Position numbers and translations under genes: made by a program. This document shows, in pieces, positions 26,340 to 35,743 of a stretch of 64,000 nt of DNA. The notes under the pieces are model-generated. The model was not told the origin of the DNA, did not search any database, and saw nothing but the letters and a program-made list of their open reading frames with translations. The stretch is taken from assembly GCA_963810195.1 (NCBI GenBank), contig CAWEMO010000002.1, positions 62,001 through 126,000 on the forward strand. The letters run 5' to 3'. How positions within the stretch are numbered: position 1 is the stretch's first letter; every line of letters starts with the position of its first letter. This DNA comes from Chersky-840 sp963810195. GTDB lineage: Bacteria > Actinomycetota > Acidimicrobiia > Acidimicrobiales > UBA8190.

Positions 26340-27133
26340 CCACGCTCGCCTACACGCTCAGCGACTCACGGGTCATGCTGCGCCGCAACCTCAAGCACCA
26401 GCTCCGCTACCCCTCCATGACCGTGATACTCGTCAGCCTACCCATCGTGCTCCTCCTGCTGTTCGTTTACGTCTTCGGCGGCCAACTCGGTGCTGGCCTC
26501 GGCGCCCACGAGGGTCGTAGCGCCTACCTCGACTACGTGGTGCCAGGGCTGCTGCTGATCACCCTGGCCTCAGTCGTCCAGGGCACCTCGATCATGGTCG
26601 CCATGGACATGACCGGCGGCATCATCGACCGGTTCCGCACCATGGCCATCGCCCGTGCCTCAGTCCTCACCGGTCACGTGCTCGGCAGCCTGATCCAAAC
26701 CCTCGCCGGCATCGGCATCCTCATCGGCGTCGCCTTCGGCATCGGGTTCCGCTCCACCGCCGGGCCGCTGCACTGGTTCGCCGCGATCGGGATACTGGCC
26801 CTGTTCGCCGTCGCGCTGATTTGGCTGGCCGTCGCGCTCGGGCTTGCCGCCAAGAGCGTCGAGACCGCCAGCAACACCCCGATGATCCTGCTCCTGCTGC
26901 TCTTCCTCAGCAGCGGGTTCGTGCGGACCCAAACGATGCCCGGTGGGCTGCGTCAGTTCGCCGAGTACCAGCCCTTCACCCCAGTCGCCGACACCGTGCG
27001 CGGACTGCTCACCAACGCTGCCGTTGGCGATCACGCTATCGCCGCCATCGCCTGGAGCATCGGCATCGCTGTTGTGGCCTACCTCTGGGCCATCCACCTC
27101 TACGACACACGCCGAGCAGCCGAGCCAAACTGA
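26336..27133 (+). CDS. ABC-2 type permease (DrrB-like)
   Basis: 265-aa inner-membrane protein with about six hydrophobic segments (near residues 28-48, 68-90, 108-135, 145-170, 177-198, 235-255). MLRRNLKHQLRYPSMTVILV at the start and GGIIDRFRTMAIARASVLTGHVLGSL (core: IDRFRTMAIARASVL) are hallmarks of the DrrB/ABC-2 family. Forms a half-transporter pair with the overlapping ATPase. Last gene of the MarR-ABC operon. Confidence 0.92.
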   Translation: MTTLAYTLSDSRVMLRRNLKHQLRYPSMTVILVSLPIVLLLLFVYVFGGQLGAGLGAHEGRSAYLDYVVPGLLLITLASVVQGTSIMVAMDMTGGIIDRFRTMAIARASVLTGHVLGSLIQTLAGIGILIGVAFGIGFRSTAGPLHWFAAIGILALFAVALIWLAVALGLAAKSVETASNTPMILLLLLFLSSGFVRTQTMPGGLRQFAEYQPFTPVADTVRGLLTNAAVGDHAIAAIAWSIGIAVVAYLWAIHLYDTRRAAEPN

Positions 27134-27359
27134 GCGGAGGCGACGCAGCGTCGGCGGCTGAGCACGGCGCCTATCACCAAACGCACGCGGCGATATCCAA
27201 CTGTGACGTGCACCGCCGAGGATCCGGTCGGAGACACGCAGAAAGGCGCACGCCGAATATCGAAATTAGGGGCCCCTAGGCGCGCCGGAACGACGGTTCG
27301 CCCCTTCTTCCGATCGCAGTCCCGGCCACCTGTGGACCGTGACGCGCCAGCGTCGGTCC

Positions 27360-28043
27360 CTACCGAGCTGCCCCGGCAATGAAGGCCGACACGATGTAGG
27401 TGGCGTGGCGGTCCAGCGAGACCCGGGCCCGGTCGTAGCGCATCGTCGTGCGCGGATCGGCATGCGACGCGGCCTCCTGGACGTCTCGGAGCGGCACGCC
27501 AGCATCCAGAGCGGTGGTGATAAAGGCATGCCGGAGGGTGTGAGGACCGACGGACTTGGTTATGCCGGCGCGCCCACCCGGCGGACGATCCTCCCCGCGC
27601 CGTGGCGGTCGAGGCGGTGCCCGTCGGTCCCGAGGAAGATGGGGCCCTCGCATCGCTCTCCGATGGCCAGGTCGATCGCCCGGGCCGTTCGAGGCGCGAG
27701 CGGGATGGTGACGAGCTTGCCTCCCTTGCGCACGATGGTGAGGGTCCGGTGACCCCGCTCGAGCCCGATCGCTTCGATGTCGGCCCCGGTGGCCTCGGAG
27801 ACCCGCAGCCCGTTGAGGGCGAGGAGCGACACCAGCGCGTGCTCACAGGCGGCTCCGAGTCCGGCGGCCACGCGGAGAGCGCCTACCTCGTTGCGATCGA
27901 GGCCAGTGGCGTGGGTCGAGGGCGTAGGCCTCCCGAGTAAGTCCGTTGTAGCCGGCGAGAAAGCCGGCCAGAGCCAAGCGCTCGGACTCGGTGAACGTCG
28001 GCTCCGTAGGAACAAGCGACGTGGATGGCGTGGTGGCGGTCAT
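27360..28043 (-). pseudogene. Tyrosine integrase remnant (internal deletion plus frameshift)
   Basis: N-terminus MTATTPSTSLVPTEPTF begins at ATG 28043 behind a good GGAGGT and reaches ..YNGLTREAYALD. It then jumps, out of frame, to HATGLDRNEVGALRVAAGLG, losing roughly 60 residues of the core-binding domain. A second shift near 27580 separates RIVRRV from SVGPHTLRHAFITTALDAGV. Catalytic residues of the tyrosine-recombinase family are otherwise present: Arg in NGLRVSEATG, HxxR as HTLRH, His in ASHADPRTTM and Tyr in RYDRAR. It was presumably the integrase of the island but cannot be active now. Confidence 0.85.
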
Positions 28044-28512
28044 GGCGCACCTCCGGGTCAGGCCGAGACCCGGGGGCGGGCAGCGACCAAGCCCCAGCAC
28101 CGATGAGGAACTAACCGTAGGTCCAGTCGAACAGCGGCGGCCGACAATTGCTCCCGGGAGCGCCCGAAACGTGCCCGACCGCCGAATCGGGCGAGGCGGC
28201 TCCCCGCTGGAGTCTTCATAGAACTGCGGCGTTCTGTGTTCGCCTCGAGGTGCCCTGATATTGGGTGAGCGCCCTCCGGGGCCGGCGCCGGCGTTACCGA
28301 GCGGTCGGCAATCCCAGCAGAGAGCAGAAGCGCGGCGCGGCAAGCGGCACTTATGCGCTACCCCGCTGTCAACGCTGTCGCATGCCTGCGTTCGATCGGG
28401 GCGTCATGAGATACCTATCCGAGCGCAGATCGCCGACCAGGCACTCCTCGGACGAGGCCCCCGGCCGGCGATCCGCGCTTGACTTCAGATTTGGTTCGCC
28501 GAAATCAGCCGG
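28044..28512. other. Gene-poor stretch inside the island
   Basis: No convincing gene in 469 bases. Short open frames here lack family-like sequence and Shine-Dalgarno sites. GC content appears lower than in the flanking chromosome. It lies upstream of the integrase remnant and downstream of the small conserved gene. Confidence 0.5.
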
Positions 28513-28776
28513 TTACCTTCCGAGCTGCGGGGTAAGTCCGTCCACGTGCATCTCGTAGTACTCGTTCTGCGCCCATGGTCCGACCGCGTCTTCAACCACC
28601 TCACGCACAGCGTCGACTGATTCGCCTTCCCAGATGCAGATGCCGAGTCCGTGATCCTTGGTAGCGGCATAGATTGGCAACGCAACGTGGGGAGGAAGCC
28701 CACCTTCCATCGCCTTAGCCTTGGCGCCCTGGAAGCCTTCGGGGTCGTGAATTCGGTGGATGACCGTCACAAACAT
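28513..28776 (-). CDS. Small conserved protein, possible dimeric alpha/beta-barrel fold
   Basis: 87 aa: MFVTVIHRIHDPEGF opening, LPIYAATKDHGLGICIWEGESVDAVREVVED in the middle and NEYYEMHVDGL at the end. The beta-alpha-beta pattern with CIWEGESVDAVR resembles small ferredoxin-like-fold (Dabb-type) proteins of actinobacteria annotated as hypothetical. No catalytic residues identified. ATG 28776 is followed by a normal reading frame. It stands alone between the integrase remnant and the STAND gene. Confidence 0.65.
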   Translation of the reverse strand: MFVTVIHRIHDPEGFQGAKAKAMEGGLPPHVALPIYAATKDHGLGICIWEGESVDAVREVVEDAVGPWAQNEYYEMHVDGLTPQLGR

Positions 28777-28881
28777 GGGGTTACCGTCCGTTCTCCTGGG
28801 GGTAGCCCTTTGCCACCCAAGGGATTAGGCGTTCGTTCCCGACTCCAGCCTGGTTCGTTCTGAACGAACCAGGCCGTCAGG

Positions 28882-31488
28882 TCACGTTGTCCAGACGATA
28901 TTGGTCAGCGGCTCGTAGCAGCACGAGACACCGGTCACGATCGACTCGTCAAGGTGCTCGGCGAGCTCGGGAACCTTGGTCGAGAGGTCGGCGATGGCGT
29001 GGCGGATCGTCCTGGTCACGTTAAGGCGCGCCTTCTCGGCCGGCGAGCCGGATCGCCGCGGCCTGCCGCCGAGTCCCGTGGCCCGCTTGAGCTCTGCGAT
29101 CAGAGCGTCGCGCTCGGCGCTTCGCTTCGCCTGCCTCTCGACATCTCCGTGGACCACGGCGTCGTCCAGGTCGTCGTCCAGCTCAGCGAGACGCCGCCGA
29201 TACGTTCTGAGCGCTTCGCGATCGAGCAGTGGTCCAGCGTCGCCGCCCGGAATCGGCTCCTCACTCGATGCTCCGATGAGCGCTAAGGCGGGTACGAACT
29301 CATGCGGTCGAGAAACGAGCTCGCGCAGATGCCAGAGCCCTTTCAGGTCCGGCACGTGGACGTTCGTGCCCTTGAAGTCGATGAGCCAGACGCCCCCCTC
29401 TGGCCGAAGCGTGGCGCGTTGCGTGGGCTCGACTCGCGACGTCTTCCTCAGGAGCTCGGCCATCTCTTGTGCCGTCGCGACCTCGCGCATCTCCTCTGCG
29501 AGCGGGAGGCCCTCGCGCAGAAGCTTCGACGCCGTGGCCAGGTCCCCCTGCTTGTCGGCCAGGCGTGCCACTGCGAGTAGCGCCGTCGGCATCGCGCCAT
29601 GCACATGGTCGCCGTGCAGAGTCGTCATCAAGGTTGGGACTGCAACCGCACCGACCTCGCGCCGGAGGTGCAGCGCCCGCTCCCAGAAGGCGCGGGACGC
29701 CTCGAGCTCGCCACGCGCTTCCCAGATCTCACCCATGACGCTGCACCCGCACATTTCCCCGATGCCGTAGCCGCCTGTGTGCGCTAGTTCGATCTCCTCC
29801 GTGAAGAGCGCGATGGCAGCGTCTTCGTCCCCGACCGCGAGCCGTGCATGGGCCGCACTCCACAAGCAGAAACCTTGGCCCCACGTCCCTGGGTACAGCG
29901 ACGCGATCTCGAGCCCGGTCTCGGTGCGAAGGACGCCGGACTTCGCATCGCCGTTGAAGACGTCGCACTCTCCACGCAGGCAGTGCAGCATGCCGAGGAC
30001 CAGCGGAGGTTCGCTGGCGTCGGCAACGGCATCGATTCCGTCCTCGACGAGCTTGACGGCGGCATGCCAGTCGTCGGTGTCATGCGCGACGAGAAACCCT
30101 TCACAAAAGAGGCTCGTCGCCCGGAGCTCGGCCGGCGCATCCGGCGCTGCCTCGCGGCCTCGTTCGAGCCAGCCGATGCCCTCTTGAAGCTTGCCTTGGG
30201 TCCACCAGAAGAAGTTGAGACTTGCTGCGAGTCCGAGTGCCGCCTGAGGATCGATTCTTAGGAGGCACTCGAGCGCGATGCGAGTGTTGTCCTCGATGCG
30301 ACGGAGGACTTCGAGGTGCGGCCGCTCCGGTCCGGTGAGCGTGGCAGCGGATTCGTGTAAGGCGACATCGAGGTAGTACCGGGCATGGCGTTCACGGATG
30401 ACGTCAAGCTCGCCCACTACGACGAGCTGCTCGGCGGCGTACTGGCGGATGGTCTCGAGCAGCTGATACAGGCCGCTGTCTCCTTGCTTCAATAGGAGTG
30501 ATTTCTCAACGAGCCGGGCAGTGAGGTCCGCGACCTTTGCCGCGTTCTGGCCGTCGTTCGCGCAGACCGCCTTGATCGCCGCCAGGTCGAACCCACCGGC
30601 GAACATGGCCATCCGACGCAGGAAGCGTCGCTCCTCCTCGGTGAGCAGGGCGTCGCTCCACTCCACTGTGGCGCGGAGCGACGTCGCACCGTCGGCCCGT
30701 CGTGCCGCTTGTGGGAGCAAGTCGAACAGATCGTCGAGGTGAAGGGAAATGTCCTCCAAGTCGAGTCCGACTACTCGAGCCGCCGCAAGCTCGATGGCGA
30801 GCGGGAGGCCATCGACTCGGCGGCAGATCTCTCCGAGGAGACGAGCGGCGTGATCGGTGTCGAGCGATGCCCGGGTCCTGGTGCCGGCTCGCTCTCGGAA
30901 CAGGCGCACCGCAGGGTTCGCGTCGATCTCCACACGGCTTGCGTCTGGACCCACGACCGCCAGTGGTGCGAGTCGATAGCTCAACTCGTCCAAGACCCAC
31001 AACGGCTCTCGACTCGTCGCGAGTACACGAAGGCGTGGGAGTCGAGCAGTTAGGCCCTCGACGAGGTCGGCCACGGCGGACACGACGTGCTCGCAGTTGT
31101 CGAGCACGAGCAAGACATCACGGTCGGCCAGCCATTTGGTGAGCGCATCCTCGTAGGACTGACCGCCTGACCTTGGCATCCCGACCTGTGCGGCTACCTC
31201 TCCTGCAATGTGCTCTGTTGAGCGCACGGAAGCCAGCCAGACGACGAAGACACCATCAGGAAACTGGGGCGCCGCGGCGGCCGCTACGGCCAGCGCCAGC
31301 GCCGTCTTTCCAACGCCACCTGGGCCGGTCACCGTGGTCAATGGTGTCAACGCGATGCGCTCGATCAGCTCGACGATCTCGAAGTCCCTCCCTACCAGTC
31401 GACGAGCGCGCAACGCCGTTGCGCGATGGCCCTCCGGCGGGGTGCCATCCTGTCCGTCGCTGGTCCCACCAGTCGCGCTAGCCGTCAT
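28882..31488 (-). CDS. STAND-type ATPase (NB-ARC-like) with TPR region
   Basis: 868 aa. P-loop GPGGVGKTALA (residues 55-65), Walker B DVLLVLDNCEH, sensor LRVLATSREPL and GLPLAIELAAAR define the AfsR/LuxR-type STAND module. Residues 380-690 are a helical, TPR-like repeat region. The last 120 residues (TYRRRLAELDDDLDDAV.. SPAEKARLNVTRTIRHAIADL) match a C-terminal domain that I recall on many actinobacterial STAND proteins. No DNA-binding HTH, BTAD or cyclase domain is visible at either end, so signalling or a defence-like role is possible. Codon usage is less GC-extreme than the flanks, consistent with transfer. Confidence 0.85.
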   Translation of the reverse strand: MTASATGGTSDGQDGTPPEGHRATALRARRLVGRDFEIVELIERIALTPLTTVTGPGGVGKTALALAVAAAAAPQFPDGVFVVWLASVRSTEHIAGEVAAQVGMPRSGGQSYEDALTKWLADRDVLLVLDNCEHVVSAVADLVEGLTARLPRLRVLATSREPLWVLDELSYRLAPLAVVGPDASRVEIDANPAVRLFRERAGTRTRASLDTDHAARLLGEICRRVDGLPLAIELAAARVVGLDLEDISLHLDDLFDLLPQAARRADGATSLRATVEWSDALLTEEERRFLRRMAMFAGGFDLAAIKAVCANDGQNAAKVADLTARLVEKSLLLKQGDSGLYQLLETIRQYAAEQLVVVGELDVIRERHARYYLDVALHESAATLTGPERPHLEVLRRIEDNTRIALECLLRIDPQAALGLAASLNFFWWTQGKLQEGIGWLERGREAAPDAPAELRATSLFCEGFLVAHDTDDWHAAVKLVEDGIDAVADASEPPLVLGMLHCLRGECDVFNGDAKSGVLRTETGLEIASLYPGTWGQGFCLWSAAHARLAVGDEDAAIALFTEEIELAHTGGYGIGEMCGCSVMGEIWEARGELEASRAFWERALHLRREVGAVAVPTLMTTLHGDHVHGAMPTALLAVARLADKQGDLATASKLLREGLPLAEEMREVATAQEMAELLRKTSRVEPTQRATLRPEGGVWLIDFKGTNVHVPDLKGLWHLRELVSRPHEFVPALALIGASSEEPIPGGDAGPLLDREALRTYRRRLAELDDDLDDAVVHGDVERQAKRSAERDALIAELKRATGLGGRPRRSGSPAEKARLNVTRTIRHAIADLSTKVPELAEHLDESIVTGVSCCYEPLTNIVWTT

Positions 31489-31647
31489 CCTCGCAGCCTC
31501 TCAAGACTGTCGGGCCTTAGCAAGGGTGCCAGGCGCTAGCCGGGTTGCCACGTCGTGTAACGTCGAGACCCAGCTCGGCTGCCACAAATCGCCCTCCGAT
31601 CGGGCAGAGCGGAACTCAGTTCGTACCGTCCGAGAATGCCTGTGGCC

Positions 31648-32806
31648 TCAGCCGGTCATCGCAACAGCCCCGTTGAACGCCTCAGATGGTGACATCCAGC
31701 CAAGTGTTTGTCGAGGCCGTCCATTGAGCGATCGAGCGATGGCGTTGAGCTGCGACTGCGTCACCGTCGACATGTCGGTGTTCTTAGGCAGGTACTGACG
31801 AAGCAGACCGTTCGTGTTCTCATTGCTGCCGCGTTGCCAAGGGGACTTCGGATCGCAGAAGTAGACCTGGATGCTGGTGTCGATGGTGAACTTGGCGTGC
31901 TCGGCCATCTCCTTGCCCTGGTCCCAGGTGAGCGACCGACGAAGCTCGGTGGGGAGCGAGCGGATCTTCTTGGCCATGGCCGTGCGCACCGCCTCGGCAC
32001 TGTGGCCGTTGGGGAGGGCGAAGAGCATTACATCAGCGCGTCGAGCGCTCCACCAGGGTGCCGACGGTGGTCAAGCGCCGGCCAAAGATGAGATCGCCCT
32101 CCCAGTGCCCGGGCACGGCCCGGTCCTTGGCCTCGGCGGGACGCTCGGAGATCATGACCATGTTCGTGATCTGGCCTTGGCCGAACCCGCCCTTGGTGCG
32201 ACCCTTGGGCCGGCGCAGCGCCCGCCCCGTCCGCAGGCATTGGTGCAGCTCCTGGCGCAAAGCGCCTCGACCCTGGACGAACAACGACATGTAGATGGTC
32301 TCGTGGCTCACCTGCATCTCCGGGTCGTGTCGATACTCGAGAGCCAACCACGCCGAGATCTGCTGCGGCGACCAGTAGTTCTCGAGGCCGGCTTCGACCA
32401 CCCGACGCAAACGGGGACAGCCGGCCAGCTTGGGCACCTTGGGCCGCCGGGCCCGGCGCCGGGCGGAGCGGTCAGCCTGAAGGGCCCGGTAGCTCGCCCG
32501 GCCGCCGTTCGTGTTCACCTCTCGACACACCGTCGACGGTGCCCGGCCCATCCCCGCGGCGATGGCACGCAGCGAAAGGCCGCCGGCCAGGCCCCTCGAG
32601 ATCTCCTCACATTCGGCCAGCGTGAGACGCAGGTCCGAGCTCCCCGGCGGCCGAGGTCGGCGGCCAGCGTTGTCCACCAGGAACGTCCGAATCGAGCCGT
32701 GAGCTCGACCGAGACGACGACCGATCACTCGGAATGACTCGCCCCGTTCGATCGAGTCCCAGATCTCCGCTCTCTCAGCCTCGGAAAACGGCCTCCACGT
32801 CATCAC
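31648..32806 (-). pseudogene. IS30 family transposase, frameshifted
   Basis: N-terminal HTH (WRPFSEAERAEIWDSIERGES, split: FSEAERAEIWDSIERGES) and second HTH (LTLAECEEISRGLAGGLSLRAIA), then DDE domain: first Asp in HWEGDLIFG, second Asp in LTWDQGKEM, Glu in NENTNGLLRQYLPK. The frame breaks near nt 32035, where one extra G separates LVERSTR from YVMLFALPNGHSA. Two open frames (32033-32806 and 31648-32028) result. IS30 enzymes are normally made from one frame, so this copy is probably dead or misread. I could not find a convincing pair of terminal inverted repeats. Confidence 0.9.
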
Positions 32807-33217
32807 CGCACCTCCCAGCTCGCGTCATCGCATCAGCCAATCAGCGAGGGTGTTGCGTTGACCCCTTGAGGCCACACCGGATACCGGAGTGGGCCACGCC
32901 CCGGAAACGGACGGGAAGACCATCCGGTAACGACACCAGCTAACGCGAGTTCATCGAGGGGCCCGAAGTCCCGCAGCACCGACTCCGCAATCCGTGCCAG
33001 CAACGACGTTGTTACCGTTCGTTCATTTGCAAAGTGGGAAATCAGGAAAGTCCGCTACTTTCGCTCAACGAAAAGCCAACACGCCAGCCAACAATCGTGT
33101 CCCAACCCGTTCGACGACGTGTCACGTCTATCAGACCTCTCGCTGAGAATGGGCACTGAGCAGCAGTTTGCGATGCCGTGAGACGTGATCGGACGCAATG
33201 ACCAAACGTTGATCCTG
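32807..33217. other. Non-coding end of the island
   Basis: 411 bases without a gene. Just outside the transposase start is a segment (about 32850-32880) with GGTGTTGCGTTGACC, which looks like one IS30-type terminal end. The rest, down to the att copy, is noticeably less GC-rich and shows no open frame with family features. Confidence 0.45.
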
Positions 33218-33261
33218 CTACGGATCAGAAGGTCGGGGGTTCGAATCCCTCCAAGCGCGCT
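33218..33261 (+). other. attR: partial tRNA-Arg copy
   Basis: 44-bp copy of the tRNA-Arg segment from the anticodon loop to two bases beyond the 3' end, differing at two positions (T to C in the variable arm/T-stem border and G to A in the T-loop). The 5' half of a tRNA is missing, so it is not a functional tRNA gene; it marks the distal junction of the island. Confidence 0.85.
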
Positions 33262-33311
33262 GAGGGAATTCCCCGTCCGACCGAGACCGATGCCCCCGGA
33301 CGTCGGAGTGC

Positions 33312-34754
33312 TCAGAAGGCCGTGGTCATCCCGACGACAGGTGCGTCGAGAGCGGAGCCACCCATGGAGCCGTCGAATTCGGTGTCCCCGAAGTTGAACA
33401 CCCCTCCGTCCGAGCCCACGAACCAGTAGCCACCGGCGCCGGCGCCGGCGCCGGGGCCGGTGGCCATGCCCACGATGGGAGCGTCGAGGGCGGACCCGCC
33501 CATCGACCCGTAAAAGGGTGCATTGAACGAGAAGACCGCTCCGTCAGACGCGACGAGCCAGTAGCCCCCCGTCGCAAAGTCGGCGGCCATGCCGACGACA
33601 GGGGCGTCGAGGGAGCTCGCACCCATCGAGCCGGAGAAGGGGGCGTCACCGAACGCGAAGACGCCGCCGTCCTTGGCCACGAGCCAGTAGCCGGTCCCGA
33701 AGGGCATCGCCGCCATTCCCACGATCGGTTCGTCCAGCTGGGATCCACCCATGGACCCGTAGAACGGCGCGTTGAACGCGAAGACGCCCCCGTCGGCTGC
33801 CACCATCCAGTACCCGCCCGTCAGGTTGTCGCTCACCATCCCCACGATGGGTGCATCGAGGGGAGTACCACCCATCGATCCGTAGAAGGGGGCGTCGAAG
33901 GAGAAGACCCCGCCGTCCGACGCCACCTCCCAATACCCACCGGTTCGGATGTCGCCGGCCAGGCCCACGACGGAGGCATGCAGGTGGGTGCCACCCATGG
34001 ATCCGTCGTACTGAGCCGTCCCGAAGCTGAAGACGCCACCGTCGGCGGCTGCGACGTCGTATCCTTCGGAGCCGGATGGAGATGGAGTTGGTGCCGTGGT
34101 CGGTGCTGCGGTCGGTGGCGTTGTGGATTCAGTGACGGTGCAGCAGAATCCGGTTGCCGGAGACGCCGCTGGGGGGAGTGGCCCACCGTTGGCGCTGTAG
34201 AGGGCGGAGACCATGAAGGAAGGAGTGTTCCCGATGCAAGCAGAGGGAAACGTCAAGCTGTAGAGGTTCGCCGAGAGGTTGAAGGACGGGTCGACGACGC
34301 CCGAAAGGGGTAGGCATCCCGCATTGGTCACTCCGGACTCCGTGACCCAGCCGGAGAGTTGGCCGGATCCGAGATCAGTCGCTTTGGCGTAGTAGACCGT
34401 GGTGGGATCGTTACTGGGAACGATGAGCCATTCCACGTATGCCTGGGGTTGTCCGGGGAACCACGCCGGATCGGTCACCGGGCTCGTCGCCAAGCCGACG
34501 GTCATGGTCAGTGTCACCGTCCCGGTCTCGTATGCGGTGCCCACTTGGGAAATGCATCCCCCGCCGTCCACAGCTGGCGAGCACGGACGAGGGTCCACGT
34601 AGGTCGTCGCCGCCGCTGCCACCGGACGGGCGACAAAAAGGATCGACCCCACCACGGCCAGGGCGCCGACGAGGATCATCGACGTTCGAGGTCGACCCGT
34701 CGCAGGTGCCCCGATCCCTCTGGCTCGTAGCCGCAAGGAACCTGGTCGTGTCAT
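33312..34754 (-). CDS. Secreted protein with six GGYW-DGGVFxF-GSMGG repeats
   Basis: 480 aa. N-terminal basic stretch, hydrophobic segment (ILVGALAVVGSILFVA) and Ala-rich cleavage region make an export signal (about residues 1-48). Residues 50-205 form a Cys-containing domain with four to six Cys. A Pro/Thr-rich linker leads to six repeats of about 41 residues, each of the form YW-V-A-DGGVF-F-APFYGSMGG---LDAP-VGMA. These repeats resemble beta-propeller blades and are, to my knowledge, typical of Acidimicrobiia exoproteins. Function unknown; cell-surface or carbohydrate binding is a guess. Divergent from the pentapeptide-repeat gene. Confidence 0.85.
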   Translation of the reverse strand: MTRPGSLRLRARGIGAPATGRPRTSMILVGALAVVGSILFVARPVAAAATTYVDPRPCSPAVDGGGCISQVGTAYETGTVTLTMTVGLATSPVTDPAWFPGQPQAYVEWLIVPSNDPTTVYYAKATDLGSGQLSGWVTESGVTNAGCLPLSGVVDPSFNLSANLYSLTFPSACIGNTPSFMVSALYSANGGPLPPAASPATGFCCTVTESTTPPTAAPTTAPTPSPSGSEGYDVAAADGGVFSFGTAQYDGSMGGTHLHASVVGLAGDIRTGGYWEVASDGGVFSFDAPFYGSMGGTPLDAPIVGMVSDNLTGGYWMVAADGGVFAFNAPFYGSMGGSQLDEPIVGMAAMPFGTGYWLVAKDGGVFAFGDAPFSGSMGASSLDAPVVGMAADFATGGYWLVASDGAVFSFNAPFYGSMGGSALDAPIVGMATGPGAGAGAGGYWFVGSDGGVFNFGDTEFDGSMGGSALDAPVVGMTTAF

Positions 34755-34966
34755 GGAAGTCCATAGTCACCAGCCACAACGGCCACGGCCATCGTCAAAA
34801 CTGGGGACGGCGGACGCCGCAACCCGGTCCACGGTGCCCCCGAGGCGCCGACCCCCGGGAGCACGTCCCGTTGCAAGGCCCCTTGATCCTTGCCATGCTT
34901 TGGGCACCTGGGACGAGGCGGATCCGCCCCGGGGATCCGGCGGGATGCGGGGGACGTGAGAACGAC

Positions 34967-35743
34967 ATGATGAGTCACCGCTTGCGGTCGCAGTGGGCAC
35001 GTGTCGCCGTCGGCCTCGGCATCATGCTCATCAGTTCGGCTTCGGTCGCCTTGGTGTCCTCCACGCCGGCATTCGCGGCTGTGAACTGCCACGCCGCACC
35101 GGCACCGAACGTCAATCTCCGGGGATGCTCCCTGATCGGAGCCGACCTCGCCGGCACGAACATGACGGGCGCCAAGCTCCTCCACGCCGACCTGACCGGT
35201 GCCGACCTTGCCGGCACGAACCTGAGCGGCGCCAGATTCGCCGGCGCAACGATCTCCGGGGTCAACCTCACCAACGCCAATCTCACCGGCGCCAACCTCA
35301 TCCACACCAATGTGTCCGACACCAACCTCACCGATGCCGACCTCGTGAAGGCCCATCTCACCGGCGCCAACCTCTCGGATGCGACCCTCACGGACGCCAA
35401 CGTCCTGCGCGCCAACCTCAGCGACACCAAGCTCGTGGGTGCCAAGCTCATGGGTGCCAAGCTCATTGACTCCACCCTCGTTGCTGCCGACCTCACCGGT
35501 GCCAATCTCACCGACGCCCACCTCGAGGGCGCCCACCTCATTCGCGCCGATCTCGACGACGACAACTTCACCGGGGCCACGCTCTACAAGGCCAACCTGA
35601 GCGACTCCGACCTCGCCGGTGCCAATCTCACCGACGCCACGCTCGTCCACGCCCATCTCGGTGGCGCCATCCTTTCGGGTGTCACCTGGACCGGTGCGGC
35701 CTGCCCTGACGGACTGCTGGCAGGGTCATCAGGCTGCCAATGA
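34967..35743 (+). CDS. Secreted pentapeptide-repeat protein
   Basis: 258 aa from ATG 34967 (ATG 34970 also possible). Signal peptide about residues 1-37 ending STPAFAA. The mature part is about 38 pentapeptide units A(D/N)LxxA (LTGADLAGTNLSGARFAGAT and similar), predicting a right-handed quadrilateral beta-helix. Single Cys near the start and two near the end could form a disulfide. Pentapeptide proteins can mimic DNA or act as structural rods; because this one is exported, a surface role is more likely. Its stop overlaps the next start (ATGA). Confidence 0.88.
   Translation: MMSHRLRSQWARVAVGLGIMLISSASVALVSSTPAFAAVNCHAAPAPNVNLRGCSLIGADLAGTNMTGAKLLHADLTGADLAGTNLSGARFAGATISGVNLTNANLTGANLIHTNVSDTNLTDADLVKAHLTGANLSDATLTDANVLRANLSDTKLVGAKLMGAKLIDSTLVAADLTGANLTDAHLEGAHLIRADLDDDNFTGATLYKANLSDSDLAGANLTDATLVHAHLGGAILSGVTWTGAACPDGLLAGSSGCQ

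Larger units (their letters stand above)
24594..33261. mobile_element. Genomic island integrated in tRNA-Arg(ACG)
   Basis: About 8.6 kb bounded by a 44-bp direct repeat: 24594-24637 inside the intact tRNA and 33218-33261 at the far end, 42 of 44 bases identical. Contents: GbsR/MarR regulator, two-gene ABC exporter, tyrosine integrase remnant, small conserved protein, STAND ATPase, IS30 transposase. The integrase has lost part of its core-binding domain and is frameshifted, so the island should be immobile without outside help. Its intergenic DNA (for example 28.1-28.5 and 33.0-33.2 kb) is less GC-rich than the flanks. Confidence 0.75.

Noticed and set aside
32025..32045. Programmed frameshift in the IS30 transposase
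   Set aside because: IS30 enzymes are normally made from one frame and the site lacks a slippery heptamer; a single extra G explains the break.
33218..33261. Second tRNA-Arg gene
   Set aside because: Only the segment from the anticodon loop onward is present; the acceptor 5' strand and D-arm are missing.
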